Source: Dyadobacter chenwenxiniae
Lineage (GTDB): Bacteria; Bacteroidota; Bacteroidia; Cytophagales; Spirosomataceae
DNA length: 64,000 nt
Assembly: GCF_022869785.1 (NCBI RefSeq)
Contig: NZ_CP094997.1
Coordinates: 1,674,001 to 1,738,000, forward strand
Reading direction: 5' to 3'
In this document: positions 45,840-55,596 of the stretch, one piece after another
How positions within the stretch are numbered: the stretch's first letter is position 1
Layout: each line of letters opens with the position of its first letter
Translations under genes and position numbers: made by a program
The notes under the pieces: model-generated
Database searches by the model: none
Told to the model about the DNA's origin: nothing
Seen by the model: only the letters and a program-made list of their open reading frames with translations

Positions 45840-48536
45840 CTATTTCCCGCCTTTCGGAGCCGAAGACTCGCTATAAATTGGGTTATTCTTGTTGCCACCG
45901 GACATTAAATAAGCAACAAGATCTCTCAATTCATTTGGATTTAAGCTGTTGATCAAGCCTGGAAGCATCACAGAAACGGTTGACATTTTGGTGGAAGCAA
46001 CTTCTTTTTTGCTCAACTTCCGGATGGTTTTCGAATCAAACGGATTCTGCGCAATGTAATAAAAATTGGCATCTTCATTGATTTGACGGCCTACAATAGA
46101 CTCTCCGTTTTTCATTGTGTAAGCCACAGAGCCAAACTGGTCAGAGATTGCTTTGTTTGGATCGATGATGGATTCAAGCATATCTTTTGCAGAGAAACGT
46201 GTTCCCAATTGCGTCAGATCCGGGCCAACATCATTTCCTTCGCCTTGAATCACGTGGCAACGGTTGCAAAGCACCGCAGAGAAAATCATTTTTCCTTTGT
46301 CAAAATCACGGTTAGCAAGGCTGTCCTGAACCAATGCAACTGCTTCTTCCAGTTTCCAGCTACGTCCCGGGCCTTTTGGCGAATACATTTTTACGAGGTC
46401 ATTTCCACTGCCCGTAAGTAGCTCAGCACCAGAAAGTTTGTTATAGTATTCAACCTTATCTTTGGGTACATTTTTCAATGCCCGCTGACGTGCTTTGTCG
46501 ATAAATCCAATGTAGCTGCGGCCACCCTGGTAGCTGAATGCTTTGTGGAACCATTTGAAATATTGCTCGCTCAGCGCAGGCGTCCAGCCTGTTTTGGCGC
46601 TGCTCAGCATGATGGCGTAGAATGACTGTTGCTGAGGCGGCATTTTTTCCAAAAGTCCTGCCAGGTCAAGACCATACTGCGGGTTTCTTAAAATTAGGTC
46701 CGCAGAAGCAGTTACCATTTCGTTGTCCTTATCATCAAATTTCTCGTTCTTGGCAATCAGACCAAGCGTCTTTTCAACGGCTTTCGGTGCTTCGAGCGTG
46801 ATCAGAATTTTGCTTAGGAAACGGTTTTGCAAGGCATTTGGTGACGGATATTTTGGATTAAGATAAGCAATAACTGCTTGTTTAGTTGCAGCATCCGGCT
46901 CTCCTGTTCGGTAAAGCGTTACTTCCACAGCACGCAAAAGTGCTTGCTTTTGAAGATCATTTAGCTTGGCATAATCGATGTTTGTCAAGCCTTTCAGAAT
47001 AGGCCCTCCTACTTTCGTTGAGTCGCCCTCACGTGCCAATGCAATGGATGCGTAAATCAATGTTTGCGGATCTTTTTCAGCGTAAACCTTGCTTTCCCAT
47101 TCTGCAACAGGTTGGTGCTCAATTGCTAAGCGAGCGGCAAAGCGTAAGAAACGGTCAGGGCTTTTAAGGTATGGCCAGGCTGTTTCCACGGCTTTCGGAT
47201 CCTTCACTGCGTGGAATTTTTCGAGATCAGTCCGTTGTTTGTGCTCGGTTGTCAAAACGGGTTTCACCGTATTCGCACCTGCCGGAATGTTCTTATAATC
47301 ACCATAATACACACGATAGAGATCAGATTCCAGGCGACGGCCGCCTGTTAAAAAATATAGGGCGCCATCAGGACCGATTGCTCCGTCCGTTAATGGCAGT
47401 GGTGCGCCCGAAAGAAATTCTTCGTGGTCCGCGGAGTATGTAGAACCATTTGGTTTCAGGTGTAATCCATGTACGATACCAAAACTCCAGTCAAATGCCA
47501 GCAATGTATTCTTGTATTTCGCTGGGAATCTGGCGTCGCTCAGGTAAATCAGGTTCGTAGGTGATCCCTGGCCAATGTTCATGATTGGTGAAAGGAAGTC
47601 TGCGAACGCGGGAGATGTGTTGGCCGATCCGGTCCTCCATCCGTAATCGCCACCGCTAGTCGCATGGCAAACTCGGGTTGGACGATACCAGGGCGTACCA
47701 AAATCCCATTCCATATCAGAGTCATAAATGAAAAGATCACCCGCTTCGTTAAATGCAATGTCGTATGAGTTACGATAACCTGCACTTACAAGCTCCCAGG
47801 ATTTTCCGTCCGGATCAGTTTTAGCGATCCAGCCGCCTGGCGCATGTCTGTCGGCAGCGTGGCCGCGGGGATCTTTGATGAATGGAAAAAGGTTGTCGTT
47901 TTTCCAGTTTGGCATCAGGCGATAGCTGTCCATTTTCGGAAGATCGGTGAAGTTACCGGCTACAACGTAAAGTGATTTTTTGTCGGGAGAAAGAACAATG
48001 CTGTGCGGACCATGCTCTCCTTCACCTTTCAAAGGCTTGATCAATGTGACTTTGTCATACTGATCATTGCCGTCCGTGTCCTGCAACCTGTAAAATCCAC
48101 TTCCTTTCGGAAATTTAGCGCTTTCGCGGTTGTTGATCATTACATACAGGCTGTTGAATGCATATAGCAAGCCATGCGCATAACCCATAGCCACTTTTGC
48201 AGTATCGCCTTCTACTTTCAATGTTTCAACAGTTGGTTTTTCTGTGGAACCGATCGGAGGAAGAACCAGGCGGAATAAACCACCATACTGATCGGAGGTG
48301 ATCATCCTGCCTTTGTCATCGAATGTCATAGAAACCCATGAACCATTTTTCTCCTCGGAAGGGCTATATAAGTGTTCTGCCTTGAAACCTTCCGGCAGCT
48401 TGATCTTGTCAACTTTTGAGCCGGGCGGCCGGTGTTTAGCGGTTCGGTTACTGAGCATAACTCCACAGAAAACGCCCACTGCAAGCAGCACGGCGAGTGT
48501 CATGGGAAGTTTAGACCATTGTTTTTTAGTGTACAT
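45840..48536 (-). CDS. PVC-type sugar dehydrogenase fused to cytochrome c
   Basis: 898 residues with an N-terminal hydrophobic anchor (~8-28). First comes a glucose/sorbosone-dehydrogenase-like beta-propeller (LPEGFKAEHLYSPSEEKNG, WISMTFDDKGR, HAPGGWIAKTDPDGK), then HEAT-like helices (~480-680), then a cytochrome c domain with one heme site CNRCHVIQGEGNDVGPDL near residues 754-758 and a distal Met region. It probably oxidises a sugar outside the membrane and passes electrons to the respiratory chain. This 'PVC-type' class is typical of Planctomycetes and also found in Bacteroidota. An upstream promoter element of the shared type lies ~110 nt from the start. Confidence 0.9.
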   Translation of the reverse strand: MYTKKQWSKLPMTLAVLLAVGVFCGVMLSNRTAKHRPPGSKVDKIKLPEGFKAEHLYSPSEEKNGSWVSMTFDDKGRMITSDQYGGLFRLVLPPIGSTEKPTVETLKVEGDTAKVAMGYAHGLLYAFNSLYVMINNRESAKFPKGSGFYRLQDTDGNDQYDKVTLIKPLKGEGEHGPHSIVLSPDKKSLYVVAGNFTDLPKMDSYRLMPNWKNDNLFPFIKDPRGHAADRHAPGGWIAKTDPDGKSWELVSAGYRNSYDIAFNEAGDLFIYDSDMEWDFGTPWYRPTRVCHATSGGDYGWRTGSANTSPAFADFLSPIMNIGQGSPTNLIYLSDARFPAKYKNTLLAFDWSFGIVHGLHLKPNGSTYSADHEEFLSGAPLPLTDGAIGPDGALYFLTGGRRLESDLYRVYYGDYKNIPAGANTVKPVLTTEHKQRTDLEKFHAVKDPKAVETAWPYLKSPDRFLRFAARLAIEHQPVAEWESKVYAEKDPQTLIYASIALAREGDSTKVGGPILKGLTNIDYAKLNDLQKQALLRAVEVTLYRTGEPDAATKQAVIAYLNPKYPSPNALQNRFLSKILITLEAPKAVEKTLGLIAKNEKFDDKDNEMVTASADLILRNPQYGLDLAGLLEKMPPQQQSFYAIMLSSAKTGWTPALSEQYFKWFHKAFSYQGGRSYIGFIDKARQRALKNVPKDKVEYYNKLSGAELLTGSGNDLVKMYSPKGPGRSWKLEEAVALVQDSLANRDFDKGKMIFSAVLCNRCHVIQGEGNDVGPDLTQLGTRFSAKDMLESIIDPNKAISDQFGSVAYTMKNGESIVGRQINEDANFYYIAQNPFDSKTIRKLSKKEVASTKMSTVSVMLPGLINSLNPNELRDLVAYLMSGGNKNNPIYSESSAPKGGK

Positions 48537-48646
48537 TTTACAGCTAAGAGTTAAGTAAATATGAAAAAAGCATTCGTTCAGGGTGAAACTGGAATGGTAA
48601 CATTCTTAAATAAAGCAAATTAAAACTTCAAATAATCTGGTACATA

Positions 48647-48688
48647 CAATATTAAGAGGAAACGCCCTTTGGACTATCCTGTTGTGTC
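48647..48688 (-). promoter_or_regulatory. Shared bipartite promoter element, copy A
   Basis: On the minus strand: GACACAACAGGATAGT ending at 48673, 18 nt, then TAATATTG (48654-48647). Oriented toward the PVC-type dehydrogenase gene, leader ~110 nt. Spacing is identical to copies B, C and D. Confidence 0.75.
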
Positions 48689-48705
48689 GGAGAAGTTTAA
48701 TGTTA

Positions 48706-48886
<181 letters not shown>

Positions 48887-48900
48887 TGAAAAACGCTATC

Positions 48901-50409
48901 CTAGAAATGCGGCGTCAAGGCTGCTTCTACGGCTGGGAGGCCATAGTAGTCGTCTAGGACGGTGAAGGCGTTTGGTGGAGGAACGGCTCCTTTTGGGAAA
49001 TAGTAAGCTTGTGGATTTGCTTTGACTTTTGCTCCGTAAGCGCCGATGATTTCCTTCACACGTCCCGTTCTTGTTAAGTCAAACCAGCGTTTGTTTTCGA
49101 ATGCAAGCTCAACGCGTCTTTCCTTGAAAATTGCTTCGCGCATGGTTGCCTGAGACGTAGCCTTGGTGGCTGCGAGACCTGCACGTGTGCGAACCTGGTT
49201 CAGATAAATGGCTGCTTCTGCTGGCTTTCCTTGCTCGTTAAGTGTTTCTGCCATGAAAAGCAACACTTCGGCGTAACGGTATACCGGCCAGTTTTGACCC
49301 GTGTTGTTGTGCAACGAGTGCGTTTTTGCATATTTTTTGATATAAGGATAAACCTTATTCTCTGCAAGACTTCCACTCAATGTGACATAACCGATAGAAG
49401 CATCCTTACGCTTGTCACCCGCTTCATAAGCGGCAATCAAATCAGGCGTTGGAATGTTGTTACTCTCCTGAGAAGTGGCCTGGGGATTGGAGGTTCCGGT
49501 AATCGGAGCAATTTCAGTCGCAGAAATCGGGGACGGAATGAAACGGTAAATCTGATTTCCGTTGTATCCTGCCGAACCTTCCATATACTGGATCTCAAAC
49601 ACAGATTCCGCATTGTTTTTGTTAGCGGTCGTTGTCGAGAACGCATTTGCGTATTCAGGCATCAGGCTGTAACCGTCGTTTGTAATGACGTCTTTCAGGA
49701 TTGGTTCTGCCAACGCCCATTTCTTTTGGGTAATATAAAGGTTGGCCAGAACGGTTTTTGCAGCGCCTGATGTAGCACGGCCAGCTTCCTGTTTTGCTTT
49801 GTTAGGAAGCAGTGCGCCTGCTTCTTTCGCATCCTTTTCAATCTGGGCGTAGATTTCCTCTGTGGCGGCCAGTGGAGATGCAGCGTCTTCACGTCCAACT
49901 ACCGGAACAAGGTGAAGCGGCACTTTACCAAACAAACGAACCAGATCAAAGTAAGCGAAAGCTCTCAGGAACAATGCCTGTCCTTTCAGGTTGTTCTTAG
50001 ATGCTTCTGCAAAGTCTACGCCATCAATCAATGCCAGAATCTGGTTGGCTCTCGCAATGATTTGGTAATTAAGGCGATATTGAACCAAAACGTTATCATT
50101 TGCAGTTACGCCACCCGCCGTAGGAACGGCGAAATCTGCAACGTTCTCTGTTGGATCCACCGCACCATACAGCGTGTTTCTTGCGTAATACGTGTTATCC
50201 GAGTGCATTTCTTCCAAAACCCAGGCGCGTTCGTTGAACATCTGACGGAAGGGAACGTAAGCCGCATTCACAGCCTGCTGAAAATCTGATTCCGTTTTAA
50301 AGAAAATTCCGTAACTCAATGCAGTCTCGGGGATAACCGTTAAAAATTCTTCGCGGCATCCTGCTAATGCAAATGTGAGGAGCCAGGTCGCTATATATCT
50401 TTTTTTCAT
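48901..50409 (-). CDS. SusD/RagB-family lipoprotein
   Basis: 502 residues with a lipoprotein signal (lipobox Cys18, FALAGC). SusD signature GQALFLRAFAYFDLVRLFG and C-terminal ERRVELAFENKRWFDLTRTG are present. It is the partner of the SusC encoded 37 bp upstream; substrate unknown. No glycosidase is in the pair, so the ligand may be a soluble sugar or glycoside, consistent with the sugar-dehydrogenase neighbours. Confidence 0.93.
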   Translation of the reverse strand: MKKRYIATWLLTFALAGCREEFLTVIPETALSYGIFFKTESDFQQAVNAAYVPFRQMFNERAWVLEEMHSDNTYYARNTLYGAVDPTENVADFAVPTAGGVTANDNVLVQYRLNYQIIARANQILALIDGVDFAEASKNNLKGQALFLRAFAYFDLVRLFGKVPLHLVPVVGREDAASPLAATEEIYAQIEKDAKEAGALLPNKAKQEAGRATSGAAKTVLANLYITQKKWALAEPILKDVITNDGYSLMPEYANAFSTTTANKNNAESVFEIQYMEGSAGYNGNQIYRFIPSPISATEIAPITGTSNPQATSQESNNIPTPDLIAAYEAGDKRKDASIGYVTLSGSLAENKVYPYIKKYAKTHSLHNNTGQNWPVYRYAEVLLFMAETLNEQGKPAEAAIYLNQVRTRAGLAATKATSQATMREAIFKERRVELAFENKRWFDLTRTGRVKEIIGAYGAKVKANPQAYYFPKGAVPPPNAFTVLDDYYGLPAVEAALTPHF

Positions 50410-50446
50410 CTTCTGATAATTAATAATGAGTTGAATGTTGGCTGGC

Positions 50447-53400
50447 TTAGAAGTTGAAATTTACACCCAAAGTCCAGGTACGCGGCACAGGATAGTTCGA
50501 GAAATCCACACCCTGGCTCAGGTTACCACCATTACCGTTTCCATCACCTTGTGCACTGGTTTCAGGGTTTGGTCCACCCCAGTATTTGGTAAATACATAC
50601 ACCTGCTGGATAGAACCATAAACACGGGCGGACTTGAAGAATTTGTTCACTTTGCCAATGTTATAACCAATGGTGATGTTCTTGATTGTAAAATAAGAAG
50701 CATCGGCTACGAAATGTGAGCTGTTCCAGTCACGCTCAACACCCGTGAAGTTACCGCCATTATTTGTCGCCCCGTACATTCCATTGCCTTGGCTAATTAC
50801 CGTCGTTGCAACACCAATTCCATCAACAGTTGTGTTTTTCACACGGAAACGGTCTTTTACACCTGCAACCATATTGAACACACCGTCGAGGTTAGCAGTA
50901 CTGTAAAGGTGGCGCACCCAGAGGTCGTTTCCATAGGAGCCCGATCCTGCGATAGAGAAATCCCAGTTGCCGTATTTCAGGTCATTCACAATCCCGTAAG
51001 TGAATTTTGGGAAGGGGTTACCGATAATGGTGCGGTCATCCGCGTCGCCACCATATGTAATTTTGCCGTCACCATTCACGTCTTTTAATTTGATTGTTCC
51101 AATAGCCGAACGTCCGGGGATTACAGGTGAGTTAGCCAGATCTTCGGCGCTTGTGTAAAAACCTTCTTTTACCATTCCATAGAACTGCCCAAAAGGCTGG
51201 CCTACCTGCGAAATGTGGAATGTTCCGTACACGCGATCAATTCCCGGTGCAAGTTCCATCACTTTATTTCTGTTGAAAGAAATGTTTGCGTTGGTTGTCC
51301 ATTTCAGTTTTCCGTCGAGGTTCCTGGTTGTCAAAGAGAATTCATGACCCCATAATTTAATCTCTCCAATGTTGTCATTGTAGAACGGAAAACCCGATTC
51401 CTGCGGAACCTGCACAGCATAAAGCAAATTGGTGGTCCGTTTGGTATAGTAGTCGTAAATAAACTGGATCCTGTCGTTGAACAATCCCAAGTCAAGTCCC
51501 ATGTCAAATTGTTTCGTGGTTTCCCAGCCTAAATTTCTGTTGGCCAAAGATGATACAACAGCACCAGTCGCTACCGTACTACCGAAGACGGCATTGGTAG
51601 TGTTGTTTACCAGGGCATACTGCGTGTAGTTACCGATGTTGTTATTACCGATTACACCGAAGCTACCACGTATTTTCGCGAAGGAAACCTGTCTTACATT
51701 TTTAAGAAATTCTTCGTCGGAAATTACCCAGCCAGCAGAAGCGGACGGGAATGTTCCCCAAAGGTTGTCAGACCCAAAACGGGACGAACCATCAGCGCGT
51801 ACAGCCGCAGTGAAAAGATATTTTCCCTTGTAGTTGTAAGAAAGGCGGGAAAGATAAGAAGTCAATGCCCATTCGTTCGCACCCGTTTGTGTTCCGGCGC
51901 GGTTGATGTTGATTGCCCCCTGTACGGTTGGGAGTCTGTCATCGGTATAAGTATCAGCCGTTATGCTGGTGAAATCCTGACGATAGCGCTGTTGGGTGAA
52001 ACCTGCCAGTAATTCGAAATTATGGTCACCAAAGCTGCGGTTGTAAACCGCGGTATTCTCATTCAACCAGCCTACATTTTCCAGACTTTGACGGGTAGAG
52101 ACTGCTGTGGTAGGAATAGCGACGTTTATACTACTGGTTGCCGTCGAGGGATTGAAGAAGAAAAACTTATTGTTTTCATATTCTATGTTCAATGTTGTTC
52201 TCAGTTTCAATCCTTTGATCGGGCTGAAAACCAGATATGTGTTGCCAAGCAGCTTGGTGTTTTTGTTTTCGTTTATTAATTCTTGTGCCGCCCTGACCCA
52301 GTTTGGATATTCAAAAATATTACCGGTGCCCTCGGGAAACTTGTTAGATTTTGTCAGCTCACCATTGGCATCCCTAATCGGCATGACAGGCCAGGTGTGC
52401 AATGCATTGAATAGGATGCCTGTTCCGCGGTCACCATCTGTTCTTGGCGTGTTGTCATAAATGTACTGCGGAGCGATGTTGAAGCCGATCTGAATTTTAT
52501 CAGACAGATCATACTCCGAGTTCATCCGCAAAGAATAACGCTTATAGTCATTATTGATTACAACTCCTTTTTGGTTAAAAATACCTGCCACAAGGGATGT
52601 TCTCAGCTTATCCTTATTGGAAGAGATTGTCAGGTTATAACTTTGAATCGGTGCGGACCGCAAAACGGCGTCATACCAGTCATTGTCTTTATCCGCATAC
52701 TCCGATGGATTTTGAAATTGTACGGGCACTGGTTTGTTTTCATCCTCGTACAGTTCTTTTTTAAACTGGGCAAATTCCTGAGCATTCAACATTTTCACGC
52801 GGCCTTTTTCAGGAACATTCTGAATCCCGTAGTATGCGGTAAACCCAACATTGGTTTCACCCGGTTTGCCACGTTTCGTTGTGATAAGTACAACACCGTT
52901 GGCTGCACGCGAACCGTAGAGGGAAGTCGACGCGGCATCTTTCAATACGGAAATGTCTTCAATCTCATCCGGGTTCAAAGCAGCGATATTGCCTGTGATC
53001 GGGAAACCGTCGATGACATACAAAGGATCGCTACCGGCAGAAACCGACACCTGGCCACGAACACGAACGGACATTCCCTGTCCTGGTTTACCCGTTGTCT
53101 GGTTGATCTGCACACCCGCAAGACGTCCCTGCAGTTTTTGGGTGATCTGTGAAACAGGAACATCCTTAATGTCTGCTGCACTTACTGTTTGCACAGCGCC
53201 TGTAATCTCTCTTTTCAACTGGCTACCATAGCCCACAACCACCACTTCGGTAAGTGCTTTGGAGTCTGTGGCAAGCTTGACATCGATATTTGCGCTGCTT
53301 CCGATGGGAACTTCCTGAGACAGAAAGCCTACCGAAGAGAAAATCAATGTTCCGCCAGCGTCGGGGACATTAATTGTATAGGTTCCTTCAGCGTCGGTAA

Positions 53401-53650
53401 CGGTACCGGTTGTAGACCCTTTGAGAACAATGCTTACGCCTGGCACTTTTTCGCCGGCTTCGTCAATAACCTTTCCTTTTATGGTTTTATCAACGGTAAT
53501 GGTCTTGTTTTTGAAAACGGGGTCAGGCGTAAAAATCGGAGTTGCAATGGCCGAGATCCCGCAAGCCGTGCCAATGAGCACCTGGCTCAGAGAAAGCTTG
53601 ATGAGGGAATTCAACCGTGCACAATAGGATGATTGTCGAGATTGATTCAT
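50447..53650 (-). CDS. SusC/RagA-family TonB-linked outer-membrane protein
   Basis: 1067 residues. N-terminal signal/hydrophobic part, CarboxypepD_reg-like domain (VKGKVIDEAGEKVPGVSIV), TonB-linked SusC motif LTEVVVVGYGSQ, plug with DISVLKDAASTSLYGSRAANGVVLITTKRG, and a C-terminal barrel ending NFNF. No STN domain is present, so sigma/anti-sigma signalling of the FecAR type is unlikely. Functions with the downstream SusD in importing an unknown nutrient. A shared promoter element lies ~204 nt upstream of its start. Confidence 0.94.
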   Translation of the reverse strand: MNQSRQSSYCARLNSLIKLSLSQVLIGTACGISAIATPIFTPDPVFKNKTITVDKTIKGKVIDEAGEKVPGVSIVLKGSTTGTVTDAEGTYTINVPDAGGTLIFSSVGFLSQEVPIGSSANIDVKLATDSKALTEVVVVGYGSQLKREITGAVQTVSAADIKDVPVSQITQKLQGRLAGVQINQTTGKPGQGMSVRVRGQVSVSAGSDPLYVIDGFPITGNIAALNPDEIEDISVLKDAASTSLYGSRAANGVVLITTKRGKPGETNVGFTAYYGIQNVPEKGRVKMLNAQEFAQFKKELYEDENKPVPVQFQNPSEYADKDNDWYDAVLRSAPIQSYNLTISSNKDKLRTSLVAGIFNQKGVVINNDYKRYSLRMNSEYDLSDKIQIGFNIAPQYIYDNTPRTDGDRGTGILFNALHTWPVMPIRDANGELTKSNKFPEGTGNIFEYPNWVRAAQELINENKNTKLLGNTYLVFSPIKGLKLRTTLNIEYENNKFFFFNPSTATSSINVAIPTTAVSTRQSLENVGWLNENTAVYNRSFGDHNFELLAGFTQQRYRQDFTSITADTYTDDRLPTVQGAININRAGTQTGANEWALTSYLSRLSYNYKGKYLFTAAVRADGSSRFGSDNLWGTFPSASAGWVISDEEFLKNVRQVSFAKIRGSFGVIGNNNIGNYTQYALVNNTTNAVFGSTVATGAVVSSLANRNLGWETTKQFDMGLDLGLFNDRIQFIYDYYTKRTTNLLYAVQVPQESGFPFYNDNIGEIKLWGHEFSLTTRNLDGKLKWTTNANISFNRNKVMELAPGIDRVYGTFHISQVGQPFGQFYGMVKEGFYTSAEDLANSPVIPGRSAIGTIKLKDVNGDGKITYGGDADDRTIIGNPFPKFTYGIVNDLKYGNWDFSIAGSGSYGNDLWVRHLYSTANLDGVFNMVAGVKDRFRVKNTTVDGIGVATTVISQGNGMYGATNNGGNFTGVERDWNSSHFVADASYFTIKNITIGYNIGKVNKFFKSARVYGSIQQVYVFTKYWGGPNPETSAQGDGNGNGGNLSQGVDFSNYPVPRTWTLGVNFNF

Positions 53651-53853
53651 AAGATGATGTTTTAGCGGTTTAGTGATTAGCAGGGCTGCTACTTTTTCGT
53701 CGTGATGGCTTCTTTCAGATGGTTCATGTTTTCATAGGAATCAGGGTTAGTTGAGAACGTTTTTAAGGGTTTAGGAATCGAAATTGAGGATGGACAGAAA
53801 CCAATTTTTGTATTCGTTTAGGACAAAAATTAATCCTTATAGTAATATTGTTG
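53651..53853. other. Long leader upstream of susC
   Basis: About 200 nt between promoter element copy B and the susC start. No structured element or ORF was recognised beyond the promoter element. Confidence 0.4.
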
Positions 53854-53895
53854 CAATACTAGGTTGATTGACACAACGGACTATCCTGCTCTGTC
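53854..53895 (-). promoter_or_regulatory. Shared bipartite promoter element, copy B
   Basis: On the minus strand: GACAGAGCAGGATAGT ending at 53880, 18 nt, then TAGTATTG (53861-53854). It precedes the susC at 53650 with a leader of about 204 nt. Confidence 0.75.
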
Positions 53896-53945
53896 TGGTT
53901 TTAATAAATATTTAATTAGCATGACTTTTTTGGATATAACCCATA

Positions 53946-53980
53946 AAAAAACGCCAGGCAGATTCTGCCTGGCGTTTTTG
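53946..53980 (-). terminator. Terminator of the DUF1501 gene
   Basis: AACGCCAGGCAGA pairs with TCTGCCTGGCGTT in 53949-53976, almost without loop, with A/T runs on both sides (AAAAAA before, TTTTT after). It lies 15-49 bp past the DUF1501 stop. Confidence 0.88.
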
Positions 53981-53994
53981 CTTACGTTTAACTA

Positions 53995-55422
53995 TTATGA
54001 CAACAAATCCATCACTGCTTTTCCTTTCCCGTCCGGTGTTGTGTAGAACGGGCGTTTTTCGACTTCGTACTGGGTGTCTTCCGGGATGCCGAGGGCGTGG
54101 TAAATGGTCTGGTGTACGCCGTCAATCTTGATCGGATTTTCAATCGTTTTGCAGGGACGTTCATCCGCTGTCTTTCCATAGACAAACCCTTTTTTGATTC
54201 CCCCGCCGAACATTAACATCGAGCCTCCGTCGGTGAAATGGCGGTGCATTCCGTAGAATTTCAAATCTGAAAGAATGTCCGGTTGCTGTACTTGTTCCAG
54301 CACTTTGGCGTCCGGTTTTCCTTCCACCATCATATCGCGACTGAACTCGCTCGCAAGCACGACCATCGTACGGTCCAGCAAGCCTTGCTTGTCCAGATCT
54401 TTGATCAACTGTGCTATGGGTCCATCGATCTGTCTTTTCATTTCTTCCAGCCGCGTATGGCCATTTTCATGCGTATCCCAACCTTTAAATGGTTCATATT
54501 CAGTGGTTACGCTGATAAACCTTGCACCTTGCTCGGTGAGCCGGCGGGCCAGCAGGCAACCGAGGCCGAATTTGCCTGTATTGTAAATGTTATAGCTTTC
54601 TTTCGGCTCAGTACTGAGGTCAAATGCTTTGGATTCGGGCGAATTCAGCAATGCATATGCCTGCTCCATCGACCTTTTCAAAGATTCGCGCTGGTAATCA
54701 CTGCCAAATTCGCCCACCGGGCTGTTATTGATCAGCTCATTGTAAAGCTGGTTCCTGCGCTCAAACCGTTTGGCGTCCATACCCACCGGCGGCCGCACAC
54801 TGTCCAGGCCCTGGCTCGGGTCAGGAATAAAGAACGGACCGAACTCATTTCCCAGGAACCCTGCCGTATGAAAAGCCTTTAATTCTTCTGCTTCGCCTAC
54901 CGTGAATCGCTGGCCAATGTCGACGAATGCCGGTATAACCGGATTTTTAGGCCCCAGTTCTTTTGCTATCCATGAGCCCATATGAGGCGCTGCTACGGTC
55001 TGCGGCGGTTCATAGCAAGTATGCCAGTGATACTGATGTCTCGAATGCAGAATGTGTCCCATATCCGCCGCAACATACGAGCGGATCAATGTGCCTTTGT
55101 CCATCACTTTTCCTATGGATTGCAAGCCGTCCGAGAAATGGATCCCGTCCAGAACGGTCGGCACAGACTTGAAAGTGCTGAGCACCCGGTTGCCTTCCAT
55201 GTCCTTTTCGAACGGCGTGTAAAGCTTCGGATCAAATGTTTCGGTGTGCGCCATGCCACCCGCCATCCACAGCAAAATGACGGTGTCAGCCGATGAATTG
55301 GATCCGGATTTTCCTTTACAAGATGAAAGAATGTTTGATACGGGTGCTCCGGCTGCCAGTGCAGCCATTGTTGCGGCGCTGGCTCTTTGCAGAAACTCCC
55401 TCCTATTCCATTGAATATTCAT
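53995..55422 (-). CDS. DUF1501-domain protein, Tat-exported lipoprotein-like
   Basis: 475 residues. Twin-arginine start RREFLQRASAATMAALAAG followed by a lipobox-like LSSC. The DUF1501 family has an alkaline-phosphatase/sulfatase-like fold; visible signatures are VILLWMAGGMAHTETFDPK (the metal-site equivalent), GWDTHENGHTRLEEMKR and MVVLASEFSRDMM. Always found next to DUF1549/DUF1553 cytochromes, with no proven role. The partner gene lies 174 bp upstream in the same direction. Confidence 0.9.
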   Translation of the reverse strand: MNIQWNRREFLQRASAATMAALAAGAPVSNILSSCKGKSGSNSSADTVILLWMAGGMAHTETFDPKLYTPFEKDMEGNRVLSTFKSVPTVLDGIHFSDGLQSIGKVMDKGTLIRSYVAADMGHILHSRHQYHWHTCYEPPQTVAAPHMGSWIAKELGPKNPVIPAFVDIGQRFTVGEAEELKAFHTAGFLGNEFGPFFIPDPSQGLDSVRPPVGMDAKRFERRNQLYNELINNSPVGEFGSDYQRESLKRSMEQAYALLNSPESKAFDLSTEPKESYNIYNTGKFGLGCLLARRLTEQGARFISVTTEYEPFKGWDTHENGHTRLEEMKRQIDGPIAQLIKDLDKQGLLDRTMVVLASEFSRDMMVEGKPDAKVLEQVQQPDILSDLKFYGMHRHFTDGGSMLMFGGGIKKGFVYGKTADERPCKTIENPIKIDGVHQTIYHALGIPEDTQYEVEKRPFYTTPDGKGKAVMDLLS

Positions 55423-55469
55423 CTTTCTATATTTTTTAATTAGTTCAATAATAACATGTTGTGAAATTT

Positions 55470-55527
55470 ACTTTTTACCCATTCAATACTTTTTATATTA
55501 AGACTATGTATTTAATGGATAAAAAGT
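55470..55527 (-). other. Long AT-rich inverted repeat between the DUF1553 and DUF1501 genes
   Basis: Arms 55470-55489 and 55508-55527 match at 18 of 20 positions with an 18-nt loop. It could form an RNA stem-loop in the intercistronic gap (174 bp), affecting processing or coupling. No U-run follows, so it is not a typical terminator. Confidence 0.5.
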
Positions 55528-55596
55528 TTTATAATAACTTACTTTTTATAAATACATAATGCTATATATTTTGCATTCATATTTATCATATAAGCC

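Noticed and set aside
49231..49770. 179-codon plus-strand frame in susD
   Set aside because: Antisense to a strongly supported SusD; Val/Arg-rich composition typical of shadows.
52571..53152. 193-codon plus-strand frame in susC
   Set aside because: Antisense to the conserved SusC plug region.
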